From Shimia aestuarii (GTDB lineage: Bacteria > Pseudomonadota > Alphaproteobacteria > Rhodobacterales > Rhodobacteraceae): a DNA stretch of 64,000 nucleotides. The notes beneath the pieces were generated by a model that was not told the origin of the DNA, searched no databases, and was given only the letters and a program-made list of their open reading frames with translations. A program made the translations under genes and the position numbers. The stretch lies in the NCBI RefSeq assembly GCF_022814865.1, contig NZ_JAKVRD010000004.1:1-64000 (forward strand). The letters run 5' to 3'. Shown here in pieces: positions 1 to 8,869 of this stretch (position 1 is its first letter; each line of letters opens with the position of its first letter).

Positions 1-2
1 GC

Positions 3-62
3 CTTGACCAATATCGCGCCGGGGAGCGGTTCGCTCTGATCTACCCGGTGCCATGCGACTGA
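3..62 (+). CDS. possible C-terminal tail of a gene entering from the left edge
   Basis: Reading frame 3 is open from the window edge to a TGA at 60-62 and ends ...RFALIYPVPCD. The amino acid mix looks protein-like, but 19 residues are too few to name a family. If real, it ends facing the minus-strand CoA-transferase genes. It could equally be chance. Confidence 0.3.
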   Translation, partial: LDQYRAGERFALIYPVPCD

Positions 63-101
63 CCCTCGCCGCACGCTGCATTAACATTACGTTTCCTGAG
101 G

Positions 102-143
102 TCCAGACAGACGCAATACCGACGGAATACCGACGTGATACAG
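102..143 (+). repeat. dispersed 11-bp-unit repeat, copy 1
   Basis: Contains tandem units of the form ATACCGACGKR repeated every 11 bp (units begin at 116, 127 and, cut short, 138), preceded by a TCC-GACAG-CGCA flank. The same arrangement recurs at 40836-40889 (same strand) and 60762-60809 (opposite strand). It lies just beyond the scoAB terminator and is followed at 160-167 by TTAACCAT. Confidence 0.7.
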
Positions 144-180
144 CAGCAGGTTTTGCGCCTTAACCATCGGTCGCACAACG

Positions 181-208
181 AAAAAGGCCCGCACGAATCG
201 CGCGGGCC
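181..208 (-). terminator. intrinsic terminator of the scoA-scoB operon
   Basis: GGCCCGC (186-192) pairs with GCGGGCC (202-208), with two more pairs in the inner part. On the minus strand the hairpin is followed by five T. It lies 25 bp beyond the scoB stop codon, where the operon should end. Confidence 0.8.
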
Positions 209-232
209 ATTGTATCTACACCGACATCAAAA

Positions 233-859
233 TCAGCCGACGATGGTCGCCTGCGTTGCGGCGCGGATTTCATCCTCGCTCACGCCATCGGCGCATTCGA
301 CGATCTTCAGCCCGCCCTCGACCACGTCGAGAACGCCGAGGTTGGTGATGATGCGATCGACCACGCCCTTACCGGTGAGCGGCAGGGTGCATTCTTTCAA
401 CACCTTGGAATCACCGTGTTTATTGGTGTGATCCATGACGACGATGACGCGACCAACACCGGCCACGAGGTCCATCGCGCCGCCCATACCCTTGACGAGC
501 TTGCCGGGGATCATCCAGTTCGCGAGGTCGCCCTTCTCGTCGACTTCCATCGCCCCAAGGATCGCCGCAGCGATCTTGCCGCCCCGGATCATGCCAAAGG
601 AGGTGGCGCTGTCGAAATAGGAGGTGCGGCGCAGCTCGGTAATCGTCTGTTTACCCGCATTGATTAGGTCTGGATCTTCCTCACCCTCATACGGGAAAGG
701 CCCCATCCCCAGCATCCCGTTCTCGGACTGGAGCGTGATATCCTTGTCGCCGACATAGTTCGCCACGAGCGTCGGAATACCGATGCCGAGGTTCACATAC
801 ATGCCGTCTTCGAGTTCCTGTGCCGCGCGTGCGGCCATCTGGTTACGGTCCCAAGCCAT
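233..859 (-). CDS. scoB: 3-oxoacid CoA-transferase subunit B
   Basis: Beta subunit of a succinyl-CoA:3-ketoacid CoA-transferase, moving CoA between succinyl-CoA and acetoacetate in ketone-body or polyhydroxybutyrate catabolism; cytosolic. The protein is 208 aa, the usual subunit B length. The SENGMLG segment at residues 45-51 contains the catalytic glutamate (E46) that forms the glutamyl-CoA intermediate in this family. GAGGAGG at 869-875 is a strong ribosome binding site inside the end of scoA, so the two subunits are translated in tandem with a 3-bp gap. AtoA-type or other short-chain CoA-transferases are the alternative; sequence alone does not fix the acyl substrate. Confidence 0.93.
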   Translation of the reverse strand: MAWDRNQMAARAAQELEDGMYVNLGIGIPTLVANYVGDKDITLQSENGMLGMGPFPYEGEEDPDLINAGKQTITELRRTSYFDSATSFGMIRGGKIAAAILGAMEVDEKGDLANWMIPGKLVKGMGGAMDLVAGVGRVIVVMDHTNKHGDSKVLKECTLPLTGKGVVDRIITNLGVLDVVEGGLKIVECADGVSEDEIRAATQATIVG

Positions 860-862
860 GGA

Positions 863-1567
863 TCAAGCCTCCTCACGCGGACGGGTGGTCACTTTTTCGA
901 TGCGCTTCTCGTGCTCGCCCTGAATGATGCGATGCACGTAGACGCCCGGCAGGTGGATGTTGTCGGGGTCAAGCTCGCCGGGTTCGACGATTTCCTCGAC
1001 CTCCACGACACAGATCTTGCCACACATTGCCGCCGGCGGGTTGAAGTTGCGCGCGGTCTTGCGGAAGACGAGGTTGCCCGTGGTGTCGGCTTTCCATGCC
1101 TTGACGATCGACAGGTCGGCAAAGATACCCTCTTCAAGGATATACTCTTCCCCGTTGAAAACCTTGACTTCTTTGCCCTCGGCGATCTGCGTGCCGACGC
1201 CGGTTTTGGTATAGAAACCGGGAATGCCGCAACCTGCAGAGCGCATACGTTCGGCGAGCGTGCCTTGCGGGTTGAACTCAAGCTCGAGTTCGCCCGAAAG
1301 ATACTGGCGCATGAATTCTGCGTTCTCGCCGACGTAGGACGAGATCATCTTCTTGACCTGCTTGGTCTGCAGGAGGATGCCGATGCCGAAATCATCGACG
1401 CCCGCGTTGTTGGACGCAAAAGTCAGGTCTTTGACGCCCGACTCCTTGATCGCCTCGAGCAGAAGCTCGGGGATGCCGCAGAGGCCAAAGCCACCTGCCG
1501 CAATAAGCATGTCATCGCGCAGGATACCGTCGAGGGCTTCCTTTGCGTTTGCATAGACCTTCTTCAT
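863..1567 (-). CDS. scoA: 3-oxoacid CoA-transferase subunit A
   Basis: Alpha subunit partner of ScoB, 234 aa. The glycine-rich GGFGLCGIPE segment (residues 25-34) is the conserved CoA-transferase family I fold signature. It is the first gene of a two-gene minus-strand operon, with GGGAGAG as ribosome binding site before the ATG. About 35-50 bp upstream lies a perfect inverted repeat, GTGACG-GCG-CGTCAC (1602-1616), a candidate operator. The operon ends at the hairpin at 181-208. Confidence 0.93.
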   Translation of the reverse strand: MKKVYANAKEALDGILRDDMLIAAGGFGLCGIPELLLEAIKESGVKDLTFASNNAGVDDFGIGILLQTKQVKKMISSYVGENAEFMRQYLSGELELEFNPQGTLAERMRSAGCGIPGFYTKTGVGTQIAEGKEVKVFNGEEYILEEGIFADLSIVKAWKADTTGNLVFRKTARNFNPPAAMCGKICVVEVEEIVEPGELDPDNIHLPGVYVHRIIQGEHEKRIEKVTTRPREEA

Positions 1568-1601
1568 GGAACTCTCCCTATGATCCGGAATTGCCCGTGT
1601 T

Positions 1602-1616
1602 GTGACGGCGCGTCAC
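1602..1616. promoter_or_regulatory. inverted repeat upstream of scoA, candidate operator
   Basis: GTGACG and CGTCAC are separated by GCG, 35 bp upstream of the scoA start. The symmetry is perfect; the binding factor is unknown. Confidence 0.35.
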
Positions 1617-1675
1617 GAGAGAGTCAACGAATACGGGACAGAGTACGTATTTCTACTGTCCGCCCCGCGTCCGGA

Positions 1676-2245
1676 TCAGATGATGCGGACCTGTGTGCCG
1701 ACCGGGGTGATCTCGAACAACTGCGCAATCGCCTCGTTATAAAGCCCGATACACCCGTCCGAGCTCTTGCGCCCGATCTTGCGCGTGTCATGCGTCCCAT
1801 GGATGAGATAAGCGGGCCAGCCAAGATACATCGCGTGCGTTCCCAAGGGGTTATCCGGTCCCGGCGGCATGTATTTGAGCTCGGGATTGCGCTCGATCAT
1901 CGAGGGCGTCGGGGTCCAGTCCGGGCCGATCTTTTTGCGCACAACCTCCGTATAGCCGCGTTTTGTCAACTCATCCGAGGCGGGCACGGAGGTCGGGAAC
2001 ACCCGGTAGGTCTCTCCATCGCCGCTCCAGAAATGCAGCGCCCGAGACACGGTGTCAGCCACGATGCTCGCCTTGCCGAGATCGTCGAAATGATCGCGCC
2101 AATCCTGCTCTCGAAAGCTCGAAATGATGCGGTTAACCGGTTCTTGGTCACCGCGGCCAAGCTCGGCCAAAGCTGCGCCAGGGGCGAGGGTGAGGGCGGG
2201 AAGGGCGGCGATCAGACCGCGCCGCGTAAGATCCGTCTTGGACAT
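1676..2245 (-). CDS. exported L,D-transpeptidase family protein
   Basis: YkuD-domain protein expected to form 3-3 peptidoglycan cross-links or attach proteins to peptidoglycan. The start at 2245 gives a twin-arginine-like leader (TRRGLIAALPALTLAPG-AALA), pointing to export to the periplasm; a longer frame reaching 2299 would bury this leader. The catalytic segment reads HGTHDTRKIG...SDGCIGL, with H149 and nucleophile C165, the family HxGx(n)SxGC(I/R) pattern. The length of 189 aa is typical of the short single-domain members. It stands alone between scoA and topA. Confidence 0.88.
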   Translation of the reverse strand: MSKTDLTRRGLIAALPALTLAPGAALAELGRGDQEPVNRIISSFREQDWRDHFDDLGKASIVADTVSRALHFWSGDGETYRVFPTSVPASDELTKRGYTEVVRKKIGPDWTPTPSMIERNPELKYMPPGPDNPLGTHAMYLGWPAYLIHGTHDTRKIGRKSSDGCIGLYNEAIAQLFEITPVGTQVRII

Positions 2246-2391
2246 GTGATTTCCTGTTCGCGTGCTCGATTGGGCTGCACGCTGCGCTGCGGCTAGCAAA
2301 GAGGCAAATCACATATCGGTGACATCGCATGTGACGTCGCGCGCACCCACCACTCTGGGCAAAGCGCCGCCTGTTTGCGCGCGCGTCCGTC

Positions 2392-4929
2392 CTATTTCTT
2401 CGCGGCAGTCTTCTTCTTCGCCGCCGGTTTGCGTTTGGTGCCTTTCTTGGCTGCCTTCTCAGCAATAAGCGCAACCGCCATCTCCATGGTGACGTCTTCG
2501 GGCTTCACGTCCTTGGGGATCGTCGCGTTGACCTTCTCCCATTTGACATAGGGCCCATAGCGCCCCTCCATGACATTGACTGCGCCACCGTCCTCGGGAT
2601 GATCTCCAAGCTCGTTCAAAGGCTTGGCTGCCGTCCGCCCGCGTCCGCGTGGGTTGTTGCGCTTCTCCGTCAGAAGTTCCACAGCCCGGTTCATGCCGAT
2701 CTCGAAGACATCCTCGGGATCTTTGAGGTTGGCGTAGACCGGTTTCGCATCATCCGGCAGCTTATGCATGACATAGGGTCCGAAACGGCCAAAGTTCGAC
2801 GAGATCACGCCCCCCTCCGGGTGTTCCCCGATCTCGCGCGGCAGGCTCAGCAACACCAGCGCCTTCTCAAGCGTCATCTCGTCCTTGTTCCACCCTTTCG
2901 GCAGCGAAGCGCGCGGCGGTTTTTTGTTCTCCGGCGTCGGCTCACCGCGTTGCACGTAAGGCCCGAAGCGGCCCGACTTGAGCCAGATCTCGTCGCCCTG
3001 ATCCTCGCCGAGTACGCGTTCGTCGCCATCGGCACCTTCGCCTGCGATGGGACGCGTGTAGGTGCATTCGGGGTAGTTGCCACAGCCCACAAACCCGCCG
3101 GTGCGCGAGGTCTTGAGGTGCAATTTCCCATTGCCGCATTTGGGGCAGATTCTCGGATCGGAGCCATCCTCGCGCGGCGGGTAAAGCTGCGGTGCGAGCG
3201 CCTCGTCGAGCACGTCGAGCACTTCGGTGATGCGCAGTTCCGAGGTCTCAGCAATCGCCGCCGAGAAATCTTTCCAGAACCGGTTCAGCACGTTCTTGTA
3301 ATTGCGATTGCCCGCCGAGACATCATCAAGCTCTTCCTCGAGATCGGCGGTAAACTCATAGCCGACATATTTACGGAAGAAGTTTAGCAAGAAGATCGTC
3401 ACGATCCGGCCCTTGTCCTCTGGGAAGAGGCGGTTCTTGTCCTTGCGGACATATTCCCGGTCCTGAATCGTCGTGATGACGCTTGCATAGGTCGAGGGAC
3501 GGCCAATGCCGAGCTCTTCCATCTTCTTGACCAGTGTCGCTTCGGTATAGCGGGGCGGGGGTTGGGTAAAATGTTGCTCTGGGCTGATCGAGCGCTTGTC
3601 GGTGGCTTCCCCTTCCATGATCTGAGGCAGGCGCTTGTCGTCGTCATCCACGACCTGATCGTCGCGACCCTCTTCATAGACGCGCATGAAACCGTCGAAC
3701 TGCACAACCTGCCCGGTCGCGCGCAGGCCCACCTCGCCATCGCCGCTCGCGATGTCGACGGTGGTGCGCTCAAGCCGTGCGCCTTCCATCTGGCACGCGA
3801 GCGTGCGTTTCCAGATCAGATCATAGAGCTTGCGTTGATCCGGTTCGGCCGCCTTGAGGTCGTCCACCGTGCGGGTCATCTCGGTTGGGCGGATACATTC
3901 GTGCGCTTCCTGCGCGTTCTTGGCCTTGTTCTTGTAGATGCGCGGGGAGGCGGGGACATATTCCGCGCCATAACGATCCTTGATCGCGTCGCGCGCCGCC
4001 GCCACGGCCTCGGGGGCCATGTCAATGCCGTCGGTCCGCATATAGGTGATGTAGCCGGCCTCGTAGAGACGCTGGGCCGCGCTCATGCATTGGCGCGCAC
4101 CCATGCCGAATTTGCGGCTCGCTTCCTGTTGCAGGGTCGAGGTCATGAAAGGCGGCGAAGGGTTGCGGCTCGCCGGTTTGGCCTCGACGCTCTTGACCAC
4201 GAGGTCGCGCGACGAGATCGCCTGCACGGCAAGTTCCGCGGCGGTGTCGGTCGCAATGTCGAATTTGTCGAGCTTCTGCCCACCGAGGACCGTGAGACGG
4301 GCCTCGAATTCCTGGCCGCGCGGTGTTGCGAGAAGCGCTTTCACGGACCAATATTCGCGTGGATTGAACGCTTCGATCTCCATCTCGCGCTCTACGATGA
4401 GACGCAGGCAGACCGATTGCACGCGCCCCGCCGAGCGCGCGCCCGGCAGTTTGCGCCAAAGGACGGGCGAAAGGTTGAACCCTACGAGGTAGTCAAGCGC
4501 CCGGCGTGCGAGATAGGCATCGACAAGCGGTTGGTCGATGTCGCGCGGGTTCTGCATCGCCTCGGTGACGGCGGATTTGGTGATCGCGTTGAACACCACG
4601 CGGCTTACGGGGGTGTCCTTTTTGATCGCGCGGCGTTTGCGCAGGGCTTCCTCAAGGTGCCAGCTGATCGCCTCGCCTTCGCGATCGGGGTCGGTCGCGA
4701 GGATCAATGCGTTGTCTTCCTTGAGCGCATCGGCAATCGCTTTCACATGTTTGCGCGAATCGGTGCCGACCTCCCACGTCATCTCGAAATCTTGGTCGGT
4801 ATCGACGCTGCCATCCTTTGGCGGCAGGTCTCGCACATGGCCGTAAGAGGCGAGAACGGTATAGTCGGACCCCAGATATTTATTGATTGTTTTGGCTTTG
4901 GCCGGGGATTCGACGACAACAACGGGCAT
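2392..4929 (-). CDS. topA: DNA topoisomerase I (type IA)
   Basis: Relaxes negative supercoils by transient single-strand cleavage. The TOPRIM domain starts at once (MPVVVVESPAKAKTI) and the active-site tyrosine is Y296 in GYITYMRTDG. One four-cysteine zinc ribbon starts at residue 595 (CPKCG...GCGNYPEC), followed by several FGPYV-type C-terminal repeats and a lysine/alanine-rich tail. The start at 4929 was chosen because the TOPRIM strand begins there; the frame extends to 5049 without any family similarity. Length 845 aa. It lies downstream of dprA on the same strand, an arrangement seen in many bacteria. Confidence 0.97.
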   Translation of the reverse strand: MPVVVVESPAKAKTINKYLGSDYTVLASYGHVRDLPPKDGSVDTDQDFEMTWEVGTDSRKHVKAIADALKEDNALILATDPDREGEAISWHLEEALRKRRAIKKDTPVSRVVFNAITKSAVTEAMQNPRDIDQPLVDAYLARRALDYLVGFNLSPVLWRKLPGARSAGRVQSVCLRLIVEREMEIEAFNPREYWSVKALLATPRGQEFEARLTVLGGQKLDKFDIATDTAAELAVQAISSRDLVVKSVEAKPASRNPSPPFMTSTLQQEASRKFGMGARQCMSAAQRLYEAGYITYMRTDGIDMAPEAVAAARDAIKDRYGAEYVPASPRIYKNKAKNAQEAHECIRPTEMTRTVDDLKAAEPDQRKLYDLIWKRTLACQMEGARLERTTVDIASGDGEVGLRATGQVVQFDGFMRVYEEGRDDQVVDDDDKRLPQIMEGEATDKRSISPEQHFTQPPPRYTEATLVKKMEELGIGRPSTYASVITTIQDREYVRKDKNRLFPEDKGRIVTIFLLNFFRKYVGYEFTADLEEELDDVSAGNRNYKNVLNRFWKDFSAAIAETSELRITEVLDVLDEALAPQLYPPREDGSDPRICPKCGNGKLHLKTSRTGGFVGCGNYPECTYTRPIAGEGADGDERVLGEDQGDEIWLKSGRFGPYVQRGEPTPENKKPPRASLPKGWNKDEMTLEKALVLLSLPREIGEHPEGGVISSNFGRFGPYVMHKLPDDAKPVYANLKDPEDVFEIGMNRAVELLTEKRNNPRGRGRTAAKPLNELGDHPEDGGAVNVMEGRYGPYVKWEKVNATIPKDVKPEDVTMEMAVALIAEKAAKKGTKRKPAAKKKTAAKK

Positions 4930-5097
4930 GTTTTTTCTACCGACTTTTGGAAATGCTCTGGCGGCGGAAAATGTGGTCTTGAGGGGGGGAATGTCAATGC
5001 GCCCTTTGCGTCGCAGGGAAAATTGACCTGTTTGAACCACGGTGAGCACCCCTTTCTGCCCGGGCTCTGGGCAGGGAGAGGGCGCGCGCGAAGGCTT

Positions 5098-6243
5098 CTA
5101 GGCGCGCGACAGGAAGCCGCCCGCCTGCCGCCGGATCTGCCCCTCCATCTCGAGGTCGATCAGGACCGGCGCGACATCCGCCGCAGGCTTGGCGAGATCG
5201 CGGATGAGTTGATCCTCAGCGAGCGGGGCGGGGCCGAGACGGTCGAGGATCTGTTTGTGCAGCTTCGCCGTTTCACGCAGCGTGCGCGCCTCACGTGGGG
5301 TTTCGGCAAGCGGCATCTCGATCTGTTCGACGGGTCTGGCGGGGGCCGTGGCCGGGCCGATGGCCTCGATCACGTCCTGTGCGCCGCGCACGAGGGTCGC
5401 ACCGTCGCGCAGTAGGATATTGCAGCCGGAGGCACGGGCATCAAACGGGTGTCCCGGCACAGCCAGTACGTCGCGCCCCTGATCCAGCGCGCCATGTGCG
5501 GTCAGCAGGCTTCCGGAGCGGGCCGCGGCCTCGACAACGATCACGGCACGGGCAAGACCTGATATGATCCGGTTGCGGGCCGGGAAATGGCGCGCTTGCG
5601 GCTGCATTCCCATCGGTTGCTCGGAAAGGCGCAGGCCGCGAGAGGCAATATCCTCGGCAAGCTTGGCATTCTCCGCCGGGTAGATCACATCGACCCCGCC
5701 GCCGAGAACCGCGATTGTCCCCGTCTCCAACGTGGCCAGATGCGCCGCCGTGTCGATGCCTCTGGCAAGTCCCGAGACGACGGTGAACCCTGCTTCGCCG
5801 AGGTCGCGGGCAAGGGCGCGGGCCATGCGTGTGCCAAGTGACGATGCGTTGCGCGCTCCGACGATGGCGACCAAGGGACGTTGCAGAAGATCCCCGCGCC
5901 CCATCGTCCATAGGAGCGGTGGCGCATCTGGGATCTCGGCAAGGGTGCGCGGGTAGGGGGCGCTGCCCCAAAGGAGAAGGGTTGCGCCCGCCTTGTCACC
6001 GGCTTCAAGCTCGCGTTCGGCGCGGCCGCGGTCACAGGTGCGATAGCTGTCTTCGCCCGCCTCCTGCGCGATGGCAGGGAGCGCATCGAGCGCGGCCTCG
6101 GCCGAGCCGTATTCCTTGAGTAGGCGATGAAAAGTCGTCACGCCAACGCGGCGCGAGCGCAAAAGACGGAGCCACGAAACCCGCTGTTCTTCCGTGGTGG
6201 GTGGGAGTTGGGGGTGAGTGGAAGAAGAGATAGTTCCGGTCAT
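5098..6243 (-). CDS. dprA: DNA processing protein DprA
   Basis: Loads RecA on incoming single-stranded DNA during transformation. The Rossmann-like core carries the signature SGLARGIDTAAH, then a GGGVDVIYP segment. The C-terminal 60 residues (LGPAPLAEDQLIRDL...GGFLSRA) form the winged-helix domain common in Gram-negative DprA. The N-terminal part holds helix-hairpin-type residues (GVTTFHRLLKEYGS). Length 381 aa, usual. It is about 170 bp upstream of topA. DprA is widespread even in bacteria not known to be competent. Confidence 0.95.
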   Translation of the reverse strand: MTGTISSSTHPQLPPTTEEQRVSWLRLLRSRRVGVTTFHRLLKEYGSAEAALDALPAIAQEAGEDSYRTCDRGRAERELEAGDKAGATLLLWGSAPYPRTLAEIPDAPPLLWTMGRGDLLQRPLVAIVGARNASSLGTRMARALARDLGEAGFTVVSGLARGIDTAAHLATLETGTIAVLGGGVDVIYPAENAKLAEDIASRGLRLSEQPMGMQPQARHFPARNRIISGLARAVIVVEAAARSGSLLTAHGALDQGRDVLAVPGHPFDARASGCNILLRDGATLVRGAQDVIEAIGPATAPARPVEQIEMPLAETPREARTLRETAKLHKQILDRLGPAPLAEDQLIRDLAKPAADVAPVLIDLEMEGQIRRQAGGFLSRA

Positions 6244-6345
6244 CCGTGGCTCCGCCTGCTTGCAGAATCATGTCTAACGCACGTCTGGTTAACAGCGCGT
6301 AAACCACCGCAGGACCGGAGCCACTCCGTATATATTATCTCTCGC

Positions 6346-7767
6346 TCAGGTCGCGGCGCCACCGACCGTCAATCCGCCCATGAGAACCGTGGGTTGGCCG
6401 ACACCGACCGGAACCCATTGCCCCGCCTTGCCGCAATTGCCCATGCCCGGATCAAGCGCCATGTCGTTGCCCAATCCTCGGATCTGGCCCATCGCGGTTG
6501 GCCCGTCCCCGATCAGCGTCGCGCCCTTGACCGGCGCACCAATCTTGCCGTCTTGCACGCGGTAGGCCTCGGTGCAGGAAAAAACGAACTTGCCATTGGT
6601 GATATCGACCTGCCCGCCACCAAAGCCGACCGCATAGATGCCATCCTTGAGCGACGCGACAAGATCCGCCGGATCGGCGTCGCCGCCTTCCATATAGGTA
6701 TTGGTCATGCGCGGCATCGGTGGGTGCGCATAGCTTTCGCGCCGCCCGTTCCCCGTTGTCTCGACCCCCATCAGACGTGCATTCTGGCGGTCCTGCATAT
6801 AGCCGACAAGCACCCCGTCCTCGATCAAGACATTGCGCCCCGAGGGGGTGCCTTCGTCATCGACAGTGATCGAGCCGCGCCGGTCGGGGAGGGTGCCGTC
6901 ATCGACAACCGTGACTCCCTTTGCTGCGACCTGATCCCCGATCCGGCCCGAGAACCGGGACGAGCCCTTGCGGTTGAAATCTCCTTCTAGGCCGTGACCC
7001 ACCGCCTCATGCAAGAGAATACCCGGCCAGCCGGGACCAAGCACCACATCCATCGCGCCTGCCGGGGCAGGAACCGCTTCGAGGTTCACCAACGCGATAC
7101 GAAGCGCCTCGCGTGCCTTACGTTGCCAATCGACCGGCTCGAGCAATCCGTCGAGTCCGATGCGCCCACCGCCCGAGGCGCTCCCGCTTTCGCGGCGGCC
7201 GTCTTTCTCAACGATGACCGAGACATCCACGCGGGTCATCGGACGGCTGTCGCTCACGAGAGAGCCGTCCGGGCGCAGGATCACAACCTCCTGATGCGAG
7301 GCGGCGACCGAGGCGGTCACCTGCACCACACGCGGGTCAAGACCGCGGGCAAAGGCGTCGATCTCGCGCAATGTCTCGATCTTGACGGGAAAGGCCGCGT
7401 CGGCGATTGGATCGCGATCCATGTAAAGCTGTCGGTTGGTGCGCTTCGGTCCAGCGGCGAGCGCTCCGCCGCCTTCACCAACGGCAAGCCGCGCCGTCTG
7501 CACCGCGCGCTTAAGCGCTGATTCGGAGATTTCCGAGCTATGCGCATAGCCCGAGACCTCGCCGCGCACCGCGCGCAGGCCGAATCCCTCGGAAGCATCA
7601 TACGAAGCATTGCGTAGCCGACCGTCATCGAAGACCAGAACCTCTCCGCGGCGCCGTTCAAGGAACAATTCACCGTCATCGGCCCCTTCCGTCGCGGCCT
7701 GCAACTCTGCAAGAGCAAAATCTTGGTCGATAAGTGCCTCGAACGGCAAGAATTTGATCTGAGTCAT
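6346..7767 (-). CDS. tldD: metalloprotease TldD
   Basis: TldD/PmbA family zinc peptidase, cytosolic, normally paired with TldE (PmbA) for processing modified peptides and degrading antitoxins. The zinc motif HEAVGH is at residues 253-258. The length of 473 aa and the C-terminal glycine-rich segment (GGLTVGGAAT) match the family. No tldE is in the window. It is divergent from ctaC, and a perfect FNR-type box lies about 20 bp upstream of the start, so expression may respond to oxygen. Confidence 0.96.
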   Translation of the reverse strand: MTQIKFLPFEALIDQDFALAELQAATEGADDGELFLERRRGEVLVFDDGRLRNASYDASEGFGLRAVRGEVSGYAHSSEISESALKRAVQTARLAVGEGGGALAAGPKRTNRQLYMDRDPIADAAFPVKIETLREIDAFARGLDPRVVQVTASVAASHQEVVILRPDGSLVSDSRPMTRVDVSVIVEKDGRRESGSASGGGRIGLDGLLEPVDWQRKAREALRIALVNLEAVPAPAGAMDVVLGPGWPGILLHEAVGHGLEGDFNRKGSSRFSGRIGDQVAAKGVTVVDDGTLPDRRGSITVDDEGTPSGRNVLIEDGVLVGYMQDRQNARLMGVETTGNGRRESYAHPPMPRMTNTYMEGGDADPADLVASLKDGIYAVGFGGGQVDITNGKFVFSCTEAYRVQDGKIGAPVKGATLIGDGPTAMGQIRGLGNDMALDPGMGNCGKAGQWVPVGVGQPTVLMGGLTVGGAAT

Positions 7768-7787
7768 ATGGATTTTCCCTTCGGAAT

Positions 7788-7801
7788 TTGATCTATATCA
7801 A
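7788..7801. promoter_or_regulatory. FNR/FnrL-type binding site between tldD and ctaC
   Basis: TTGAT-CTAT-ATCAA is an exact match to the established FNR consensus TTGAT-N4-ATCAA. It lies 21 bp upstream of the tldD start and about 150 bp upstream of ctaC. Oxygen control of terminal oxidase genes by FnrL is known in Rhodobacter relatives; which of the two genes it serves here is inference. Confidence 0.7.
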
Positions 7802-7843
7802 GAAAAGCGTCCGTTTGTCGCGGACCTGCTTCTATATTTGGCG

Positions 7844-7863
7844 GATAGAATATGGTTTCTATC
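7844..7863. promoter_or_regulatory. inverted repeat in the ctaC promoter/leader region
   Basis: GATAGAA and TTCTATC are separated by six bases. A -10-like TAGAAT lies within the left arm. It may be an operator or a leader hairpin. A second smaller repeat (GCCGT/ACGGC) is at 7883-7897. Confidence 0.35.
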
Positions 7864-7951
7864 GTCAACACAAGCGCGGGATGCCGTCGTATACGGCGGT
7901 GTTTTGCATCGGAACAGAAACGAACAAGAACGCAACCGATCAGGGTGAACT

Positions 7952-8803
7952 ATGCGAATTCAAACGAAAATCCTGAGCCTGATGGCAGCTCTCACCGCGT
8001 CTTCGGCGCTTGCACAAGACGTCGAAACGGTCGGTAAGCCGATCGAGCGTGGCCTCGGCTTCCAGCCGGCGGCGACCGAACTGGCTCGTGACCTCCAGTC
8101 TCTGGACCATATGATTCTGGTCATCATTACTGGGATCGTCGCCTTGGTGGCGGGGCTGATGCTCTACATCTTCGTGCGCTACAATCGGCGCACCAACCCG
8201 ACCCCGGCAAGCTTTACCCACAACACCCCGGTTGAGATCGCTTGGACCATCGGTCCGATCATCATTCTGGTCTTCATCGGTGCCTTCTCGCTGCCGGTGC
8301 TGTTCAAACAGCAAGAGATCCCCGAAGGCGACATCACCATCAAAGTGACCGGTTACCAATGGTACTGGGGGTACGAGTATGTCGACCACGAGTTCGGCTT
8401 TGACAGCTTCCTGCTGCCGCGCGAAGACCTTGCCGAATATGGCTATAACGATGACGAATACCTTCTCGCCACCGATACACAGGTCGTCGTGCCCGTAGGC
8501 AAGACCATCGTCATGCAAGTTACTGGCGCCGACGTGATCCACTCCTGGACCATTCCCGCCTTTGGCGTGAAACAGGACGCTGTGCCGGGTCGCCTCGCAG
8601 AGCTTTGGTTCAAGGCCGAGCGTGAGGGCATCTACTTCGGCCAATGTTCCGAGCTTTGCGGCAAGGACCACGCCTATATGCCGATCACCGTCAAGGTCGT
8701 CTCGCAAGAGGCCTATGACGCATGGCTCGAGGGCGCGATCGACGAATATGCTGGCGATCCCTCGACCCTTCCGAGCCGCGTTCAACTCGCCTCGGCAGAG
8801 TGA
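7952..8803 (+). CDS. ctaC: cytochrome c oxidase subunit II
   Basis: CuA-bearing subunit of the aa3-type cytochrome c oxidase; takes electrons from cytochrome c at the periplasmic face of the inner membrane. The signal peptide ends near ALAQD, followed by two transmembrane helices. The CuA ligands are visible: H197 in VIHSW, then C232-SEL-C236-GKD-H240 and M243. The EIAWTIGPI segment is the second-helix entry and is typical. Length 283 aa. First gene of the operon with ctaB, the small membrane protein, ctaG and ctaE; subunit I is elsewhere. Confidence 0.97.
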   Translation: MRIQTKILSLMAALTASSALAQDVETVGKPIERGLGFQPAATELARDLQSLDHMILVIITGIVALVAGLMLYIFVRYNRRTNPTPASFTHNTPVEIAWTIGPIIILVFIGAFSLPVLFKQQEIPEGDITIKVTGYQWYWGYEYVDHEFGFDSFLLPREDLAEYGYNDDEYLLATDTQVVVPVGKTIVMQVTGADVIHSWTIPAFGVKQDAVPGRLAELWFKAEREGIYFGQCSELCGKDHAYMPITVKVVSQEAYDAWLEGAIDEYAGDPSTLPSRVQLASAE

Positions 8804-8826
8804 TCCGGTCGATCTGACCCAGACCC

Positions 8827-8850
8827 GGGATGCGCGTGATCGTGCATCCC
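8827..8850 (+). other. hairpin between ctaC and ctaB
   Basis: GGGATGC (8827-8833) pairs with GCATCCC (8844-8850) over a 10-base loop. No T-run follows, so it looks more like an mRNA stability or processing hairpin than a terminator. It sits just upstream of the AGGAAGGA ribosome binding site of ctaB. Confidence 0.5.
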
Positions 8851-8869
8851 TTCCAGGAAGGAAGCGAGC

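Noticed and set aside
911-2296. Long plus-strand open frame opposite scoA and the L,D-transpeptidase gene
   Set aside because: It spans two well-identified minus-strand genes and the gap between them; composition is that of a high-GC antisense shadow.
3562-5415. 617-codon plus-strand open frame opposite topA and dprA
   Set aside because: Mirror of the topA codons, crossing into dprA; no recognisable domain.
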